A stretch of 40,639 nt of DNA, taken from positions 1-40,639 of the forward strand of contig CAIVKC010000011.1 of assembly GCA_903906365.1 (NCBI GenBank), in the 5' to 3' direction. Position 1 is the first letter of the stretch, and each line of letters begins with the position of its first letter. The notes under the pieces are model-generated. The model did not search any database and was not told the DNA's origin. It saw only the letters and a program-made list of their open reading frames with translations. Made by a program: the position numbers and the translations under genes. The stretch comes from an uncultured Bacteroidota bacterium (GTDB taxonomy: Bacteria; Bacteroidota; Bacteroidia; Chitinophagales; Chitinophagaceae). Shown one piece after another: positions 25,327 through 32,961 of the stretch.

Positions 25327-25938
25327 ATGAAACGAGGCATACCCCTTTTTTTATTGTTCACCACCATGCATGCGGTGGGCCAGCAGCGACAGACAATCGG
25401 TTATTCCATCGCCACCCTCAATGCCGGCGGCAGCCTGGCCGGCGGACTTTCCTTTTCCATGGGAAGAAACCTGCTGGAGTCCCACAATACCTCCCTGTCG
25501 GTATCCACCAACCTGAAATTCGGCATGCAGGACAAAATTGGCAGTGGGCTGATCATTCCCCTGGCGGTCCTGGTGTCAGGAGGATCGGGCGCATCCAACT
25601 TCAACTATGGGGATGGCAACGGCGGGAAAATTCATCTATTCACTGAAGTTCCCCTCCTATTGCACCTTAACGTTGGAATGGGCGCTACAGCCGGTGCAGA
25701 CTACCACAGAAGATTCGGGTTTTACCTGGGGGGAGGCATGAGCTATTGCACGACGGGGTTTACCGACAGTTCCGGGCTTTCAAAAGGAACTGCCTTTTTT
25801 GGCTATGTGTTGGACGGGGGCATCCGGTTCAGCAAAAATGCGGACCTCAACCTGGCCTGGGTTACCCCCCTTCGCTACCCCATTGGCCAGATCAGCCACC
25901 CGGTCATGTATGAAATGACCCTGTCTTTCAGGTTCTGA
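25327..25938 (+). CDS. Small outer-membrane beta-barrel protein
   Basis: 203 residues with a signal peptide ('MKRGIPLFLLFTTMHAVG', then QQRQ). The mature chain shows alternating strands with Gly and aromatic residues ('FGFYLGGGMSYCTTGFTDSS', 'FGYVLDGGIRFSKNADLNLA') and ends in 'YEMTLSFRF', a C-terminal Phe signature of outer-membrane barrels. Probably eight strands. Function unknown; no neighbouring gene suggests one. Confidence 0.75.
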   Translation: MKRGIPLFLLFTTMHAVGQQRQTIGYSIATLNAGGSLAGGLSFSMGRNLLESHNTSLSVSTNLKFGMQDKIGSGLIIPLAVLVSGGSGASNFNYGDGNGGKIHLFTEVPLLLHLNVGMGATAGADYHRRFGFYLGGGMSYCTTGFTDSSGLSKGTAFFGYVLDGGIRFSKNADLNLAWVTPLRYPIGQISHPVMYEMTLSFRF

Positions 25939-26017
25939 AAGCCCTTCCCAGCGGAGAAATCGACTATACAAGGATTCCGGGCATAGCGGCGGGAACCGCC
26001 CTGTTGTTTCAGGTGAA

Positions 26018-26890
26018 TCAGGCGCCTGAGACGCCCAGCTCTTTGAGTTTTCTTATCTGCATGACCAGGTAAAACAACACCCCCCAGACGGCTACGATAA
26101 TGCCGTAGGCCATCAGTTCCAGCCAGATGGGAGACCTGCCTCTCCTGGCAAAGAGGGTACGCTTGTCGAAATGGGACACGTATTTGAAAGCGGTACCCCA
26201 GGGAACAGCCTTTTGGGAGGATACCGATCCATAGGTTTCATTATCTTCTGTTTTGGCCACCAGGATCAAGTTGCCTTTTTCATCGCCGGGAAGGCTGTCC
26301 CTTTTGAAGTCCGCACTGACATTTCCCAGCGAATCGGTGGTATAGGTAGCGGTTTCATTGACGTTCAAATCCGCATCCAGCCTGCGTACAGCGATCTTCA
26401 TATCCACTCCTTTGACCGGCACCCAGGCGGAGTCCTTCCACTCCAGGAAAGTGGCCGTGATTTTTCGATCTTCTCCCGTATCTATTTTTATTTTGGCCCG
26501 GGTGACATCCGCGGTGGCCTTGGTCTGGTCATAGAGGGGTGTATTTGCTGAAACGACCGTAAAACTGTGTTTGGCTGATTTATCCCAGGCCGCTTTGATG
26601 GAAGCAGGAATAAAAACAACCGCATCCCCCTTGTCATCGCTGATCGCACGGCCCAGTAAATTCTCAGGGGACTCGGAACCCAGGTAGAATGTCAGGCTGA
26701 TGCCGGGCACCATCTGAAACTTACGGTCAATTTTGGTTTTGGCATTGGCCTTCAGGTATTGAAAATGGTTATTGTCATTATAATAACCCAGGCTGAGGTT
26801 AAGGTCATTTTTCGGGGTTTGTGAATAGGATACATGCCCCGCCAGGCCCACCAGGATGGTGATGAGCAGAATATAATTATACTTTCTCAT
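26018..26890 (-). CDS. Exported protein with beta-rich domain and C-terminal membrane anchor, linked to the NrfD module
   Basis: 290 residues from the ATG at 26890, chosen because it starts a signal peptide ('MRKYNYILLITILVGLAGHV') and overlaps the nrfD-like stop by 14 bases, suggesting translational coupling. The middle is beta-rich and resembles Ig-like or carboxypeptidase-regulatory folds ('VTRAKIKIDTGEDRKITATF', 'TTDSLGNVSADFKRDSLPGD'). A single hydrophobic helix lies near the C-terminus ('LMAYGIIVAVWGVLFYLVM') with a basic cytoplasmic tail ('QIRKLKEL'). No family recognised, no heme or FeS motif. Final gene of the cytochrome c - FeS - NrfD unit, so it probably is an accessory or structural subunit facing the periplasm; this is inference. 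Confidence 0.72.
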   Translation of the reverse strand: MRKYNYILLITILVGLAGHVSYSQTPKNDLNLSLGYYNDNNHFQYLKANAKTKIDRKFQMVPGISLTFYLGSESPENLLGRAISDDKGDAVVFIPASIKAAWDKSAKHSFTVVSANTPLYDQTKATADVTRAKIKIDTGEDRKITATFLEWKDSAWVPVKGVDMKIAVRRLDADLNVNETATYTTDSLGNVSADFKRDSLPGDEKGNLILVAKTEDNETYGSVSSQKAVPWGTAFKYVSHFDKRTLFARRGRSPIWLELMAYGIIVAVWGVLFYLVMQIRKLKELGVSGA

Positions 26891-28184
26891 GCTTTTCAAT
26901 TTCAGTGATGGTTTCTTGAATCGGAATGATGGGAATGATCCGGGCAAACAGGGTCACGATCAGCAGCATCCCCGCCAGGGAACCAATGGCTATGGCCCAT
27001 TCTTCCCAACTGGGGAAATACCGCAGGTAATCGGAGGGCACATCATGCATGGGCAAAAACGGATGCAGCAGGGTTGGGGTGACAATCAGGTACCTTTTGA
27101 ACCAGGAGCCTACCACCACCAGTGAGCCGGCTATGAAAGCAGGCAGGGGCCTTCTTCCTTTGCGAAATACCAGTATCAGGATCGGCAGGAGCATCGAACT
27201 GGTAATGGCAAACCAGAAAATGCCTGCATATTCGCCGTTGAAGAGCCCCATCAGATGTTCCTCTTCCGCCTTTTTCATCTTAAAGGCCGGCACCAGGAAT
27301 TCATTCACATTAAAGTACAGGTAAATAAGTGCCAGCATGACCAGGATTTTGCCTATCCGGTCAAAATGATAAAAGGTGATGTATTTGTCCAGTGAATAGG
27401 CCCTTCGCAGCACATACATGGCAATTACCACGCCGCCCGCCCCCACCAAAAATGCGCCGGAAATAAAATAGGCGCCGAAATTGGTGCTGTCCCATCCCGG
27501 CCGGTAGGTAGTGGCAAAAAGCCAGGAGGTAACCGTATGGATGGAGAAAGCAACGGGTATGATGGTAATGGCCATCAGGTTGATCGCCCTTTTATTGACC
27601 TTGATCTGTTTGGCGGTATTTTTCCAGAAGCCGCCAAAAAAGCGGTAAAATTTATAAAAGGGAAGCTGTTGTTTTTTTTCGGTGTGGAGCATCAGGTTGA
27701 AATCCGGCAGCAGCGGAAAATACAGAAACAGGATACTGATGATGAAATAGGTGGTGATCACAATCACATCCCAGATAATGGGTGACTGGAGCCGGCCGTG
27801 AAGGAATAGATTATAGAACCGTTCGGGGCGGCCCATATCCACGATGATGATCAGGGCCGCAAAGGTGATGGCCGCAATGGCGATGATCTCCGCGATCCGG
27901 GTCAGCGGGGTGCTCCACTGGACATTGCTGAGTTTGAGCACCGCCGATATCAGGGACCCTACCAGGCTGATGGCGACAAAGAAAACAAAATTGGAAATAT
28001 AAATGCCCCAGGAAGCATAATCCCGCATGGCCGTCACCACCAGTCCCTTGGACAATTGATGTATATAGGCTGCCAGACCGAGGGCGCAAAAAAACAGGAG
28101 GCCGGCTACCCAGAGCTTGCCTTTCCTGCCGAATTTTTGGGGCAGCAGGTCTTGAATTATTTTTTGTTGAACTGAAGATTCCAC
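26877..28184 (-). CDS. NrfD/PsrC-family quinone-interacting membrane subunit
   Basis: 435 residues with eight to ten membrane helices, such as 'GLLFFCALGLAAYIHQ', 'GIYISNFVFFVAISLVGSLI' and 'IIAIAAITFAALIIIVDMG'. The pattern is that of NrfD/PsrC/ActC proteins, which bind quinol at the periplasmic side and pass electrons to an FeS subunit, or the reverse. 'GRPERFYNLFLHGRLQSPII' is a conserved motif of this group. The upstream FeS lipoprotein gene (17 bases away) encodes the natural partner. No molybdopterin catalytic subunit lies nearby. Expected role: quinone/cytochrome c electron transfer, coupled to proton movement or not. Confidence 0.86.
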   Translation of the reverse strand: MESSVQQKIIQDLLPQKFGRKGKLWVAGLLFFCALGLAAYIHQLSKGLVVTAMRDYASWGIYISNFVFFVAISLVGSLISAVLKLSNVQWSTPLTRIAEIIAIAAITFAALIIIVDMGRPERFYNLFLHGRLQSPIIWDVIVITTYFIISILFLYFPLLPDFNLMLHTEKKQQLPFYKFYRFFGGFWKNTAKQIKVNKRAINLMAITIIPVAFSIHTVTSWLFATTYRPGWDSTNFGAYFISGAFLVGAGGVVIAMYVLRRAYSLDKYITFYHFDRIGKILVMLALIYLYFNVNEFLVPAFKMKKAEEEHLMGLFNGEYAGIFWFAITSSMLLPILILVFRKGRRPLPAFIAGSLVVVGSWFKRYLIVTPTLLHPFLPMHDVPSDYLRYFPSWEEWAIAIGSLAGMLLIVTLFARIIPIIPIQETITEIEKHEKV

Positions 28185-28200
28185 GATTGGGCGGTTTTAG

Positions 28201-29133
28201 TTAACTTTTCTTGGTTTGCTCAGCCCCTTCTTCATTTTTGAAGGGGAAGTTCCGGTTTACAGGCGGCAGGTAATATACACTGGGTTTGGTACCCAGGTCT
28301 TCCATCAGGCGGTATCCGGCTTTGTCCCTGATCAGGTCGCTGAAGCGGAAGGTTTCGTCTCCGTTGGTTACGGTATCTTCCAGGATATCCCCAAACATGA
28401 ATACCCCGTTTGGACAGGCAGACACGCAGTGGGGCAGCTTGCCTTCGCGTACCATATCCGGGCAGAAATCGCATTTGCCGACGGTGCCCACTTTTTGGGG
28501 AATGCTGGTCTCGCATGAATAGGGCTGGGCAGCCACTTCGGGGCTTAATCCCGGGTCCCCCCAGTTAAATACACGGGTCGAATAGGGACAGGCCGCCATG
28601 CAAAACCGGCATCCGATGCAACGGTCACTGTCTATGAGCACAATACCGTCCTGGCGTTTGAAAGTGGCATCCACCGGACATACTTTCACACAGGGCGGCT
28701 CATCGCAGTGCATACAGGTGGTAGGCTGCCAGTAGGGGGCGGTATGATCGGCATCCTGCATGGGATATACTTTGATCCAGTTCTGTCCCGGATGCACCTG
28801 GTGCATGTGGTTACAGGCAGTCTGGCATTTCTTCAGGCTTTTGCAGCGTGACAGGTCGATGACCATTACGAATTTCTTCCCTTTGATTCCGGCCCGGGCC
28901 GCTTCATTGGAAACGGGAGGCAGATCAGGAACCGGTTTTAAAAAAGCCTCATCGACTTCGATGACCTCCCCGTCCACGGAGAGCAGCTTTACCATTTTTC
29001 CGGAGGGTTTCACCAGGTCCGTATCGCCGGTTTGAAAAGGATTGCTCCGGGAAGAACATCCGGCCAGGGCCACCCCGGCCAGCAGGCCGGCTGCCAAAAA
29101 CTCTCTGCGGGAAGTATCATTTGTATTCATCAT
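28201..29133 (-). CDS. Tat lipoprotein iron-sulfur subunit (NrfC/DmsB-like)
   Basis: 310 residues. A twin-arginine signal ends in a lipobox ('TSRREFLAAGLLAGVALAGC', Cys26). An N-terminal segment 'MVKLLSVDGEVIEVDEAFLK' (47-66) precedes the ferredoxin-like part. Cys sets: C97/C103/C107; C140/C143/C148/C152; C172/C175/C178/C182; C221/C224/C236/C240. The first set has Leu100 where the usual CxxCxxCxxxC has a second Cys, so one cluster is probably [3Fe-4S] or absent, the others [4Fe-4S]. Works with the NrfD subunit downstream and the cytochrome c upstream, on the periplasmic face, held by the lipid anchor. Family knowledge gives electron transfer, not catalysis. Confidence 0.88.
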   Translation of the reverse strand: MMNTNDTSRREFLAAGLLAGVALAGCSSRSNPFQTGDTDLVKPSGKMVKLLSVDGEVIEVDEAFLKPVPDLPPVSNEAARAGIKGKKFVMVIDLSRCKSLKKCQTACNHMHQVHPGQNWIKVYPMQDADHTAPYWQPTTCMHCDEPPCVKVCPVDATFKRQDGIVLIDSDRCIGCRFCMAACPYSTRVFNWGDPGLSPEVAAQPYSCETSIPQKVGTVGKCDFCPDMVREGKLPHCVSACPNGVFMFGDILEDTVTNGDETFRFSDLIRDKAGYRLMEDLGTKPSVYYLPPVNRNFPFKNEEGAEQTKKS

Positions 29134-29151
29134 TAATAATATAAAGTGTGA

Positions 29152-29424
29152 CTATTTCTTAACCCATTGCTGTAATTGCTGGTCCGTGATTTTTTGACCG
29201 CCCGACTTGATGTTGGAGATGTCGACCTCCACGAGCCGGCCATCCTCCGAGAGGAGTTTCATGGTCTTAACGGGCTTTCCCGGGGCACAGGCTATTACTT
29301 TTTTCCCGGGGGATAAAAAGCCGAATTTGACTTTCCAAAAGGCAAGCAGGGATAGTATTCCCATCCCTGCCAATACCTGCCTGCGCTGTTGGGTTGTTTT
29401 AGAAGCGGGTTCTGCTTGTTTCAT
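29152..29424 (-). CDS. Small Tat-like membrane-anchored protein sharing a motif with the FeS subunit
   Basis: 90 residues. The N-terminal part is twin-arginine-like ('QRRQVLAGMGILSLLAFW') and probably stays as a membrane anchor or signal. The soluble tail contains 'MKLLSEDGRLVEVDISNIK' (55-73), closely similar to the 47-66 segment of the FeS protein encoded 18 bases downstream. It ends in a charged helix ('DQQLQQWVKK'). No known family. It sits between cytochrome c and the FeS protein genes, so a docking or assembly role is plausible. A real gene is supported by this homology and its place in the operon. Confidence 0.75.
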   Translation of the reverse strand: MKQAEPASKTTQQRRQVLAGMGILSLLAFWKVKFGFLSPGKKVIACAPGKPVKTMKLLSEDGRLVEVDISNIKSGGQKITDQQLQQWVKK

Positions 29425-29465
29425 GGCACAAAAGTGAGTGTTGAATAAATAGGAATCCAGTCAGG

Positions 29466-29882
29466 TTATTTCTTTAATGTACGCATGAAATTGACCAGGT
29501 TCCAGATGTCTTCCTGCTCGGGGATTTTCTTTTTGAAACTGGGCATATCATCCCTGCCTTCAGAAATTTTATAAAACATGGAGCCGTCAGACTGAGACTG
29601 GGTATCGGCTTTAGAGAAATCACCCGGTTCGGTTTTCAGCTGGGCGGCCTTGCTGCCGTCACCAAGCCCCTTGGCGCCATGGCAGGATTTACAATGGGTA
29701 CTCCATAATTCCTTTCCGGCAGCGATGGAAGCTGCATCAGAAGCGACTGCATTTTTCTTGTTTTTGAAGGCATCCGGAACAGTCCAAGGCTTTTTTGTCT
29801 GCAACGGACTAAAACCTGAGAGTACGTTTAGGGTTACAAACCCGATTACCAGGGCAGAAAAGAGGAACAGATACTTTTTCAT
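29466..29882 (-). CDS. Monoheme cytochrome c
   Basis: 138 residues. The N-terminal helix ('MKKYLFLFSALVIGFVTLNV') is a signal peptide or anchor. One class I heme c domain: CKSCH at 64-68 ('LWSTHCKSCHGAKGLGDGSK') and a distal Met113 in 'DDMPSF'. It ends with the usual terminal helix ('EDIWNLVNFMRTL'). First gene of the unit with the small TM protein, FeS protein, NrfD and the anchored protein; it probably takes electrons from, or gives them to, the NrfD/FeS pair on the periplasmic side and may pass them to a terminal oxidase elsewhere. Transcription start not identified; 29883-30098 holds no gene. Confidence 0.88.
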   Translation of the reverse strand: MKKYLFLFSALVIGFVTLNVLSGFSPLQTKKPWTVPDAFKNKKNAVASDAASIAAGKELWSTHCKSCHGAKGLGDGSKAAQLKTEPGDFSKADTQSQSDGSMFYKISEGRDDMPSFKKKIPEQEDIWNLVNFMRTLKK

Positions 29883-30098
29883 ATTGAAATATTTTTAGAT
29901 TGGATAACGCTAACAAGAAAAATCAGGGAGATTAACCTGTTGCCATATATAGCAGCAAAATAGGGCATATCAGGACACCCTTTATTGACAACCGTGGAAG
30001 GGTAATATGATCCTGATCAGGTTTCCATGCAGTTAACCATGGCCGGAAGGTCCGGACCGGAAGCTCTTGGGGGAGCCGTGAATTATTCAAGGAGAGCA

Positions 30099-30629
30099 TT
30101 ACCCTTTGAAATAGAAATTCAGGACGGTTTCTATATTGGGCATATCAACAAGCTGGGGGTTTTTTGCCGGGTCAAACATGAATATTCCGCAGATATCGTT
30201 TACCCGGTTAAGGTCAATGCATACCGTGCTTTTATCGGCCTTTACGAACAGCAGGTAGCGGATGGAAGTAACCTCAATTACTTTTATCTCCGGCCACTGC
30301 TGCCTAATCACTTTCCTGGCGTTTTGCATCTGGTAAAAGCAGTCATGGGTAATGGTTGCATAAACGGCCTTTTCATTTACTGCCTTGATTTTAAGCCCCT
30401 GGATGGAATCGGGGTTAAACAATACGGCAGCCCTGCCCTCAATGCGCAGGGTATCGATAAAGCTGGATCCGGGCTTTTCTATGATCGCCGGGCGCCTGGC
30501 AGGTTTTTGCGCAAGGGGGGCCGTTTGTTTGCCGTCGGGTTGATGGCAGCCGGATGGCATCAGGCTTACGATAAGCATCAGCCATACCAGCCAACCTGAT
30601 TTTGCAGCCACAGTATCCAATCTGTTCAT
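30099..30629 (-). CDS. Lipoprotein of unknown function
   Basis: 176 residues from the ATG at 30629, just after a -7 box. A lipoprotein signal is visible: 'SGWLVWLMLIVSLMPSGC' with the lipobox-like PSGC. The mature part begins Pro/Lys/Ala-rich and continues as an alpha/beta domain with 'HDCFYQMQNARKVIRQQWPE', 'IKVIEVTSIRYLLFVKADKS' and 'CIDLNRVNDICGIFMFDPAK'. No family recognised and no cofactor motif. It sits between two redox operons but has its own promoter and a terminator just upstream, so it is probably a separate transcript. Confidence 0.72.
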   Translation of the reverse strand: MNRLDTVAAKSGWLVWLMLIVSLMPSGCHQPDGKQTAPLAQKPARRPAIIEKPGSSFIDTLRIEGRAAVLFNPDSIQGLKIKAVNEKAVYATITHDCFYQMQNARKVIRQQWPEIKVIEVTSIRYLLFVKADKSTVCIDLNRVNDICGIFMFDPAKNPQLVDMPNIETVLNFYFKG

Positions 30630-30637
30630 AGCAGGCT

Positions 30638-30645
30638 CAAAGTTA
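30638..30645 (-). promoter_or_regulatory. -7 promoter box for the lipoprotein gene
   Basis: TAACTTTG on the minus strand is a perfect TAnnTTTG box, 8 bases before the ATG at 30629, implying a very short leader. No clear -33 TTTG is found; GTTTACC is nearer than normal. Confidence 0.45.
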
Positions 30646-30691
30646 AGGTTTAGGTAAACAGGTTTATTTGGTTTGCTCTTGGGAAGGCCCC

Positions 30692-30731
30692 AAAAACAGA
30701 ACCCTCGCATGGGTTTCACAAGAGGGTTCTG
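30692..30731 (-). terminator. Intrinsic terminator after the YceI-cytochrome-DUF5777 operon
   Basis: A perfect 10-base stem (GAGGGTTCTG at 30722-30731, CAGAACCCTC at 30697-30706) encloses a 15-base loop. On the minus strand it is followed by TTTTT (30692-30696). It lies 40 bases after the DUF5777 stop and upstream of the lipoprotein gene promoter. Confidence 0.8.
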
Positions 30732-30771
30732 TATGACAAGGTAGGGTCACGGGCCTGTATTCTTCACTGAG

Positions 30772-31746
30772 TTAATAATTCCACAAACGGGTAATATTAA
30801 ATCCGATCAGGAATTGTCCGCCATGCACCTTCTGACCGGTCACGCTGTTGGTGTAGTCAAAAGGACTGTTTGTATTATATAGGTTATTGCGCTGAGGGCT
30901 CAGCAGGGAATAATTGGTAACAAAGAGCTGAAAAGAGTGGTTGCTGGTATTGAATTCCAGTCCCAGGGACAGGTTTGGATTGGGGTTGTTGGTCGCATGC
31001 CTGGTGAGGGGCTGGTCATAGTTAAACAGCAGGGAGGTAACTGTTGTCACTTTGTACCTCGCAGAAACAGCCAGGGCAAAATGGTCAAATTTCATCTCCT
31101 TGAATACTTTCAGGTTGCTGGTATCGCCGGTGTAATAACCCGGAACGGAATTCTGGTGGGAGATACTGGGCGCAACCTGCACGGAGAGTTTATCGGAAAT
31201 CTTCCGGGCAATGATCAGCTGGTTGAAAAAGGAGAAGCGCTGGCTCCCATACTTAAAGAGGCTGTTATCGGCATCCTTGCGGCTGTCGATGGCCATATTG
31301 CCATAATAGGTGACACTTACAGGATATTTCCGGGGTGTTTGTTTCAGAAAGGCATATTTGACACTTCCGTCCCAGAGCATATCTGTTTTGGTCAGTCCGA
31401 TGCCCACGTACAGGTTCTTGATGGGGGCGTAATCGACACCCAGCCTGATATTGGAAGGCGCAAAAAATCCATACAGGTCCTGGTAGCCATGGGTCATCAC
31501 ACCGAAACGGTGCATAATATCCATTTCAAAAGTTCCCTTAACCGGAACCATCACGGTCTGGTTGTCGATGATCCAGACACTCTGGAAGGTGTTTTTGACC
31601 GGTTTGGGAGCGACCGGTGCTGCCTTGGCAGTTGATGCGGCCGTGCTGTCGCCCTGTGCAGACAATTGAGTGCTCACCATCAACAGCAGGAATACCAGGC
31701 AAAGGCTGCCGGAAAGCCACGTGTTATTTATATTACTATTTTTCAT
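30772..31746 (-). CDS. DUF5777-family outer-membrane beta-barrel protein
   Basis: 324 residues from the ATG at 31746 with a signal peptide ('LSGSLCLVFLLLMVSTQLSA'). A linker rich in Ala/Pro/Lys follows, then a barrel of 12 or more strands: 'EMDIMHRFGVMTHGYQDLYG', 'NIRLGVDYAPIKNLYVGIGL', 'LSLGLEFNTSNHSFQLFVTN'. These match the DUF5777 pattern as I know it. Function is not established. It is the last gene of an operon with the YceI-like lipoprotein and a cytochrome-like lipoprotein; the stop of the lipoprotein gene is 21 bases upstream, and a strong terminator follows. Confidence 0.78.
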   Translation of the reverse strand: MKNSNINNTWLSGSLCLVFLLLMVSTQLSAQGDSTAASTAKAAPVAPKPVKNTFQSVWIIDNQTVMVPVKGTFEMDIMHRFGVMTHGYQDLYGFFAPSNIRLGVDYAPIKNLYVGIGLTKTDMLWDGSVKYAFLKQTPRKYPVSVTYYGNMAIDSRKDADNSLFKYGSQRFSFFNQLIIARKISDKLSVQVAPSISHQNSVPGYYTGDTSNLKVFKEMKFDHFALAVSARYKVTTVTSLLFNYDQPLTRHATNNPNPNLSLGLEFNTSNHSFQLFVTNYSLLSPQRNNLYNTNSPFDYTNSVTGQKVHGGQFLIGFNITRLWNY

Positions 31747-31767
31747 TTGATTGTTTTTTAAGGTCAC

Positions 31768-32142
31768 TTAATTGTTCGGTGCTCCGTTGCGTATCCAGTC
31801 ATATATTTTTTGACGGTCGGTCGCAGAAGGAATATGAACTTCCATATCCCCGTTGATCATGATGTACAGGGTGCTGCTGGTCGGAACCACGGTATTTACA
31901 TATCCGCCGATGAGCTGGTTATAGGATACGTCCGGTGTCAGGTAAGGGTGCTCGGAACCGGAAACATGGCAGCCTGCCAGGGCGCAATCCGTGGTGAAAA
32001 TGGGCTGCAGGTCATTGCTGAAGCTGACAAACTGGGGCGGCTTGCTGGCTGAAATGGTGGGAAGGATCACATCCTTATAGCAACTGCTCAGGCCCAGAAC
32101 CATGAAGCACAACAGCCCGGTATATATTATTATTCGTTTCAT
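31768..32142 (-). CDS. Small lipoprotein with a noncanonical CX4CH heme-like motif
   Basis: 124 residues. A lipoprotein signal ends in 'LGLSSC' (Cys21). The body resembles Planctomycete-type cytochrome domains found in Bacteroidota: 'FSNDLQPIFTTDCALAGCH' with Cys53, Cys58 and His59. Here four residues separate the cysteines in place of the usual two. A later 'GDMEVHIPSATDRQKIYDWI' parallels the distal Met/His region and final helix of such domains. CX4CH is rare but functional in some cytochromes, so heme binding is likely but unproven. In the same operon as YceI-like and DUF5777 genes. Confidence 0.78.
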   Translation of the reverse strand: MKRIIIYTGLLCFMVLGLSSCYKDVILPTISASKPPQFVSFSNDLQPIFTTDCALAGCHVSGSEHPYLTPDVSYNQLIGGYVNTVVPTSSTLYIMINGDMEVHIPSATDRQKIYDWIRNGAPNN

Positions 32143-32163
32143 TGCAATTGAATTTTAAGGTGA

Positions 32164-32961
32164 TTATCTATTGTTGAAATTCATATTGGCCTGCACGGTG
32201 ATGATGTCTGAAATCTCAGCAGTTGTCATCCCAAAAGAGCGGCAGTTAAATTTGAAATTCAGTTGCAACCCGAAGACGTCATAGGGTTTGGCAGTTCCTG
32301 CGCCGATGGTTGCCCTTTTTATATAAGACAGGGTGCCATTGATGGTGGTATCATGCGGGGCGGAGAGTAAACCCTGCCAGGTCATTACCATGGTAACAAT
32401 ATAACCTGCACTCTGTGGATCAAACTCCACTTTGGTAGTACGGATGATGGCGACGTTGGAATCAGTCAGATTCTGGGTGCCGGTCACAATCTTGGGTGCG
32501 CTGGTATATCCCAGGTAACAACCGCCGTCCCTGCCGGGCTCACCGGTATTGGAGGTGTTCATCTGCACATAGCCGCTGAAATAGGTCTTGGTAGGGTCAT
32601 TTTCATAAAATGCCCAGGATGTATCCTTTACGGGCTGTCCGCCGGTCACATAGAGCTGTTTGGCAGCATTCGGGAGACTGTTGAGACCAAACATATTGAA
32701 GCGTCCGGTAAGCAGACCGGCTTCTTCCAGGTAGTTTCCGGACCACAAGACACTGGAGTGGACCTGGTCCATTTTCCATTGGGTTGTGTCCCCTGCGGTC
32801 TCGATTCCGGGAAGGAATACACCGGTACCCCTTGTAATGACCGGAGTAGTGCTGGAGGCAGCGGGCAATGCCATATCCTTGTGCGTGCAACTGGCTATAT
32901 ATCCATAGATACTTGCAAAGACCAAAACCAGTAGAAGCAATTTATTACTTAGCAGTTTCAT
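32164..32961 (-). CDS. YceI-like lipoprotein
   Basis: 265 residues from the ATG at 32961. A lipoprotein signal ends at 'IASC'. The main domain is an extended lipocalin-like barrel of YceI type: 'WKMDQVHSSVLWSGNYLEEA' and 'LTGRFNMFG' at the start, and 'DVFGLQLNFKFNCRSFGM', then 'AEISDIITVQANMNF' at the end. YceI proteins bind isoprenoid-type lipids, including quinones, in the periplasm. First gene of a three-gene operon with the CX4CH lipoprotein (21 bases on) and the DUF5777 barrel. No clear promoter; A+T-rich DNA lies upstream (32962-33175). Confidence 0.8.
   Translation of the reverse strand: MKLLSNKLLLLVLVFASIYGYIASCTHKDMALPAASSTTPVITRGTGVFLPGIETAGDTTQWKMDQVHSSVLWSGNYLEEAGLLTGRFNMFGLNSLPNAAKQLYVTGGQPVKDTSWAFYENDPTKTYFSGYVQMNTSNTGEPGRDGGCYLGYTSAPKIVTGTQNLTDSNVAIIRTTKVEFDPQSAGYIVTMVMTWQGLLSAPHDTTINGTLSYIKRATIGAGTAKPYDVFGLQLNFKFNCRSFGMTTAEISDIITVQANMNFNNR

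Noticed and set aside
26018-29882. Complete alternative complex III operon.
   Set aside because: There is no pentaheme ActA, no second NrfD (ActF), no molybdopterin-like ActB part and no ActD, so the label would overstate the evidence.
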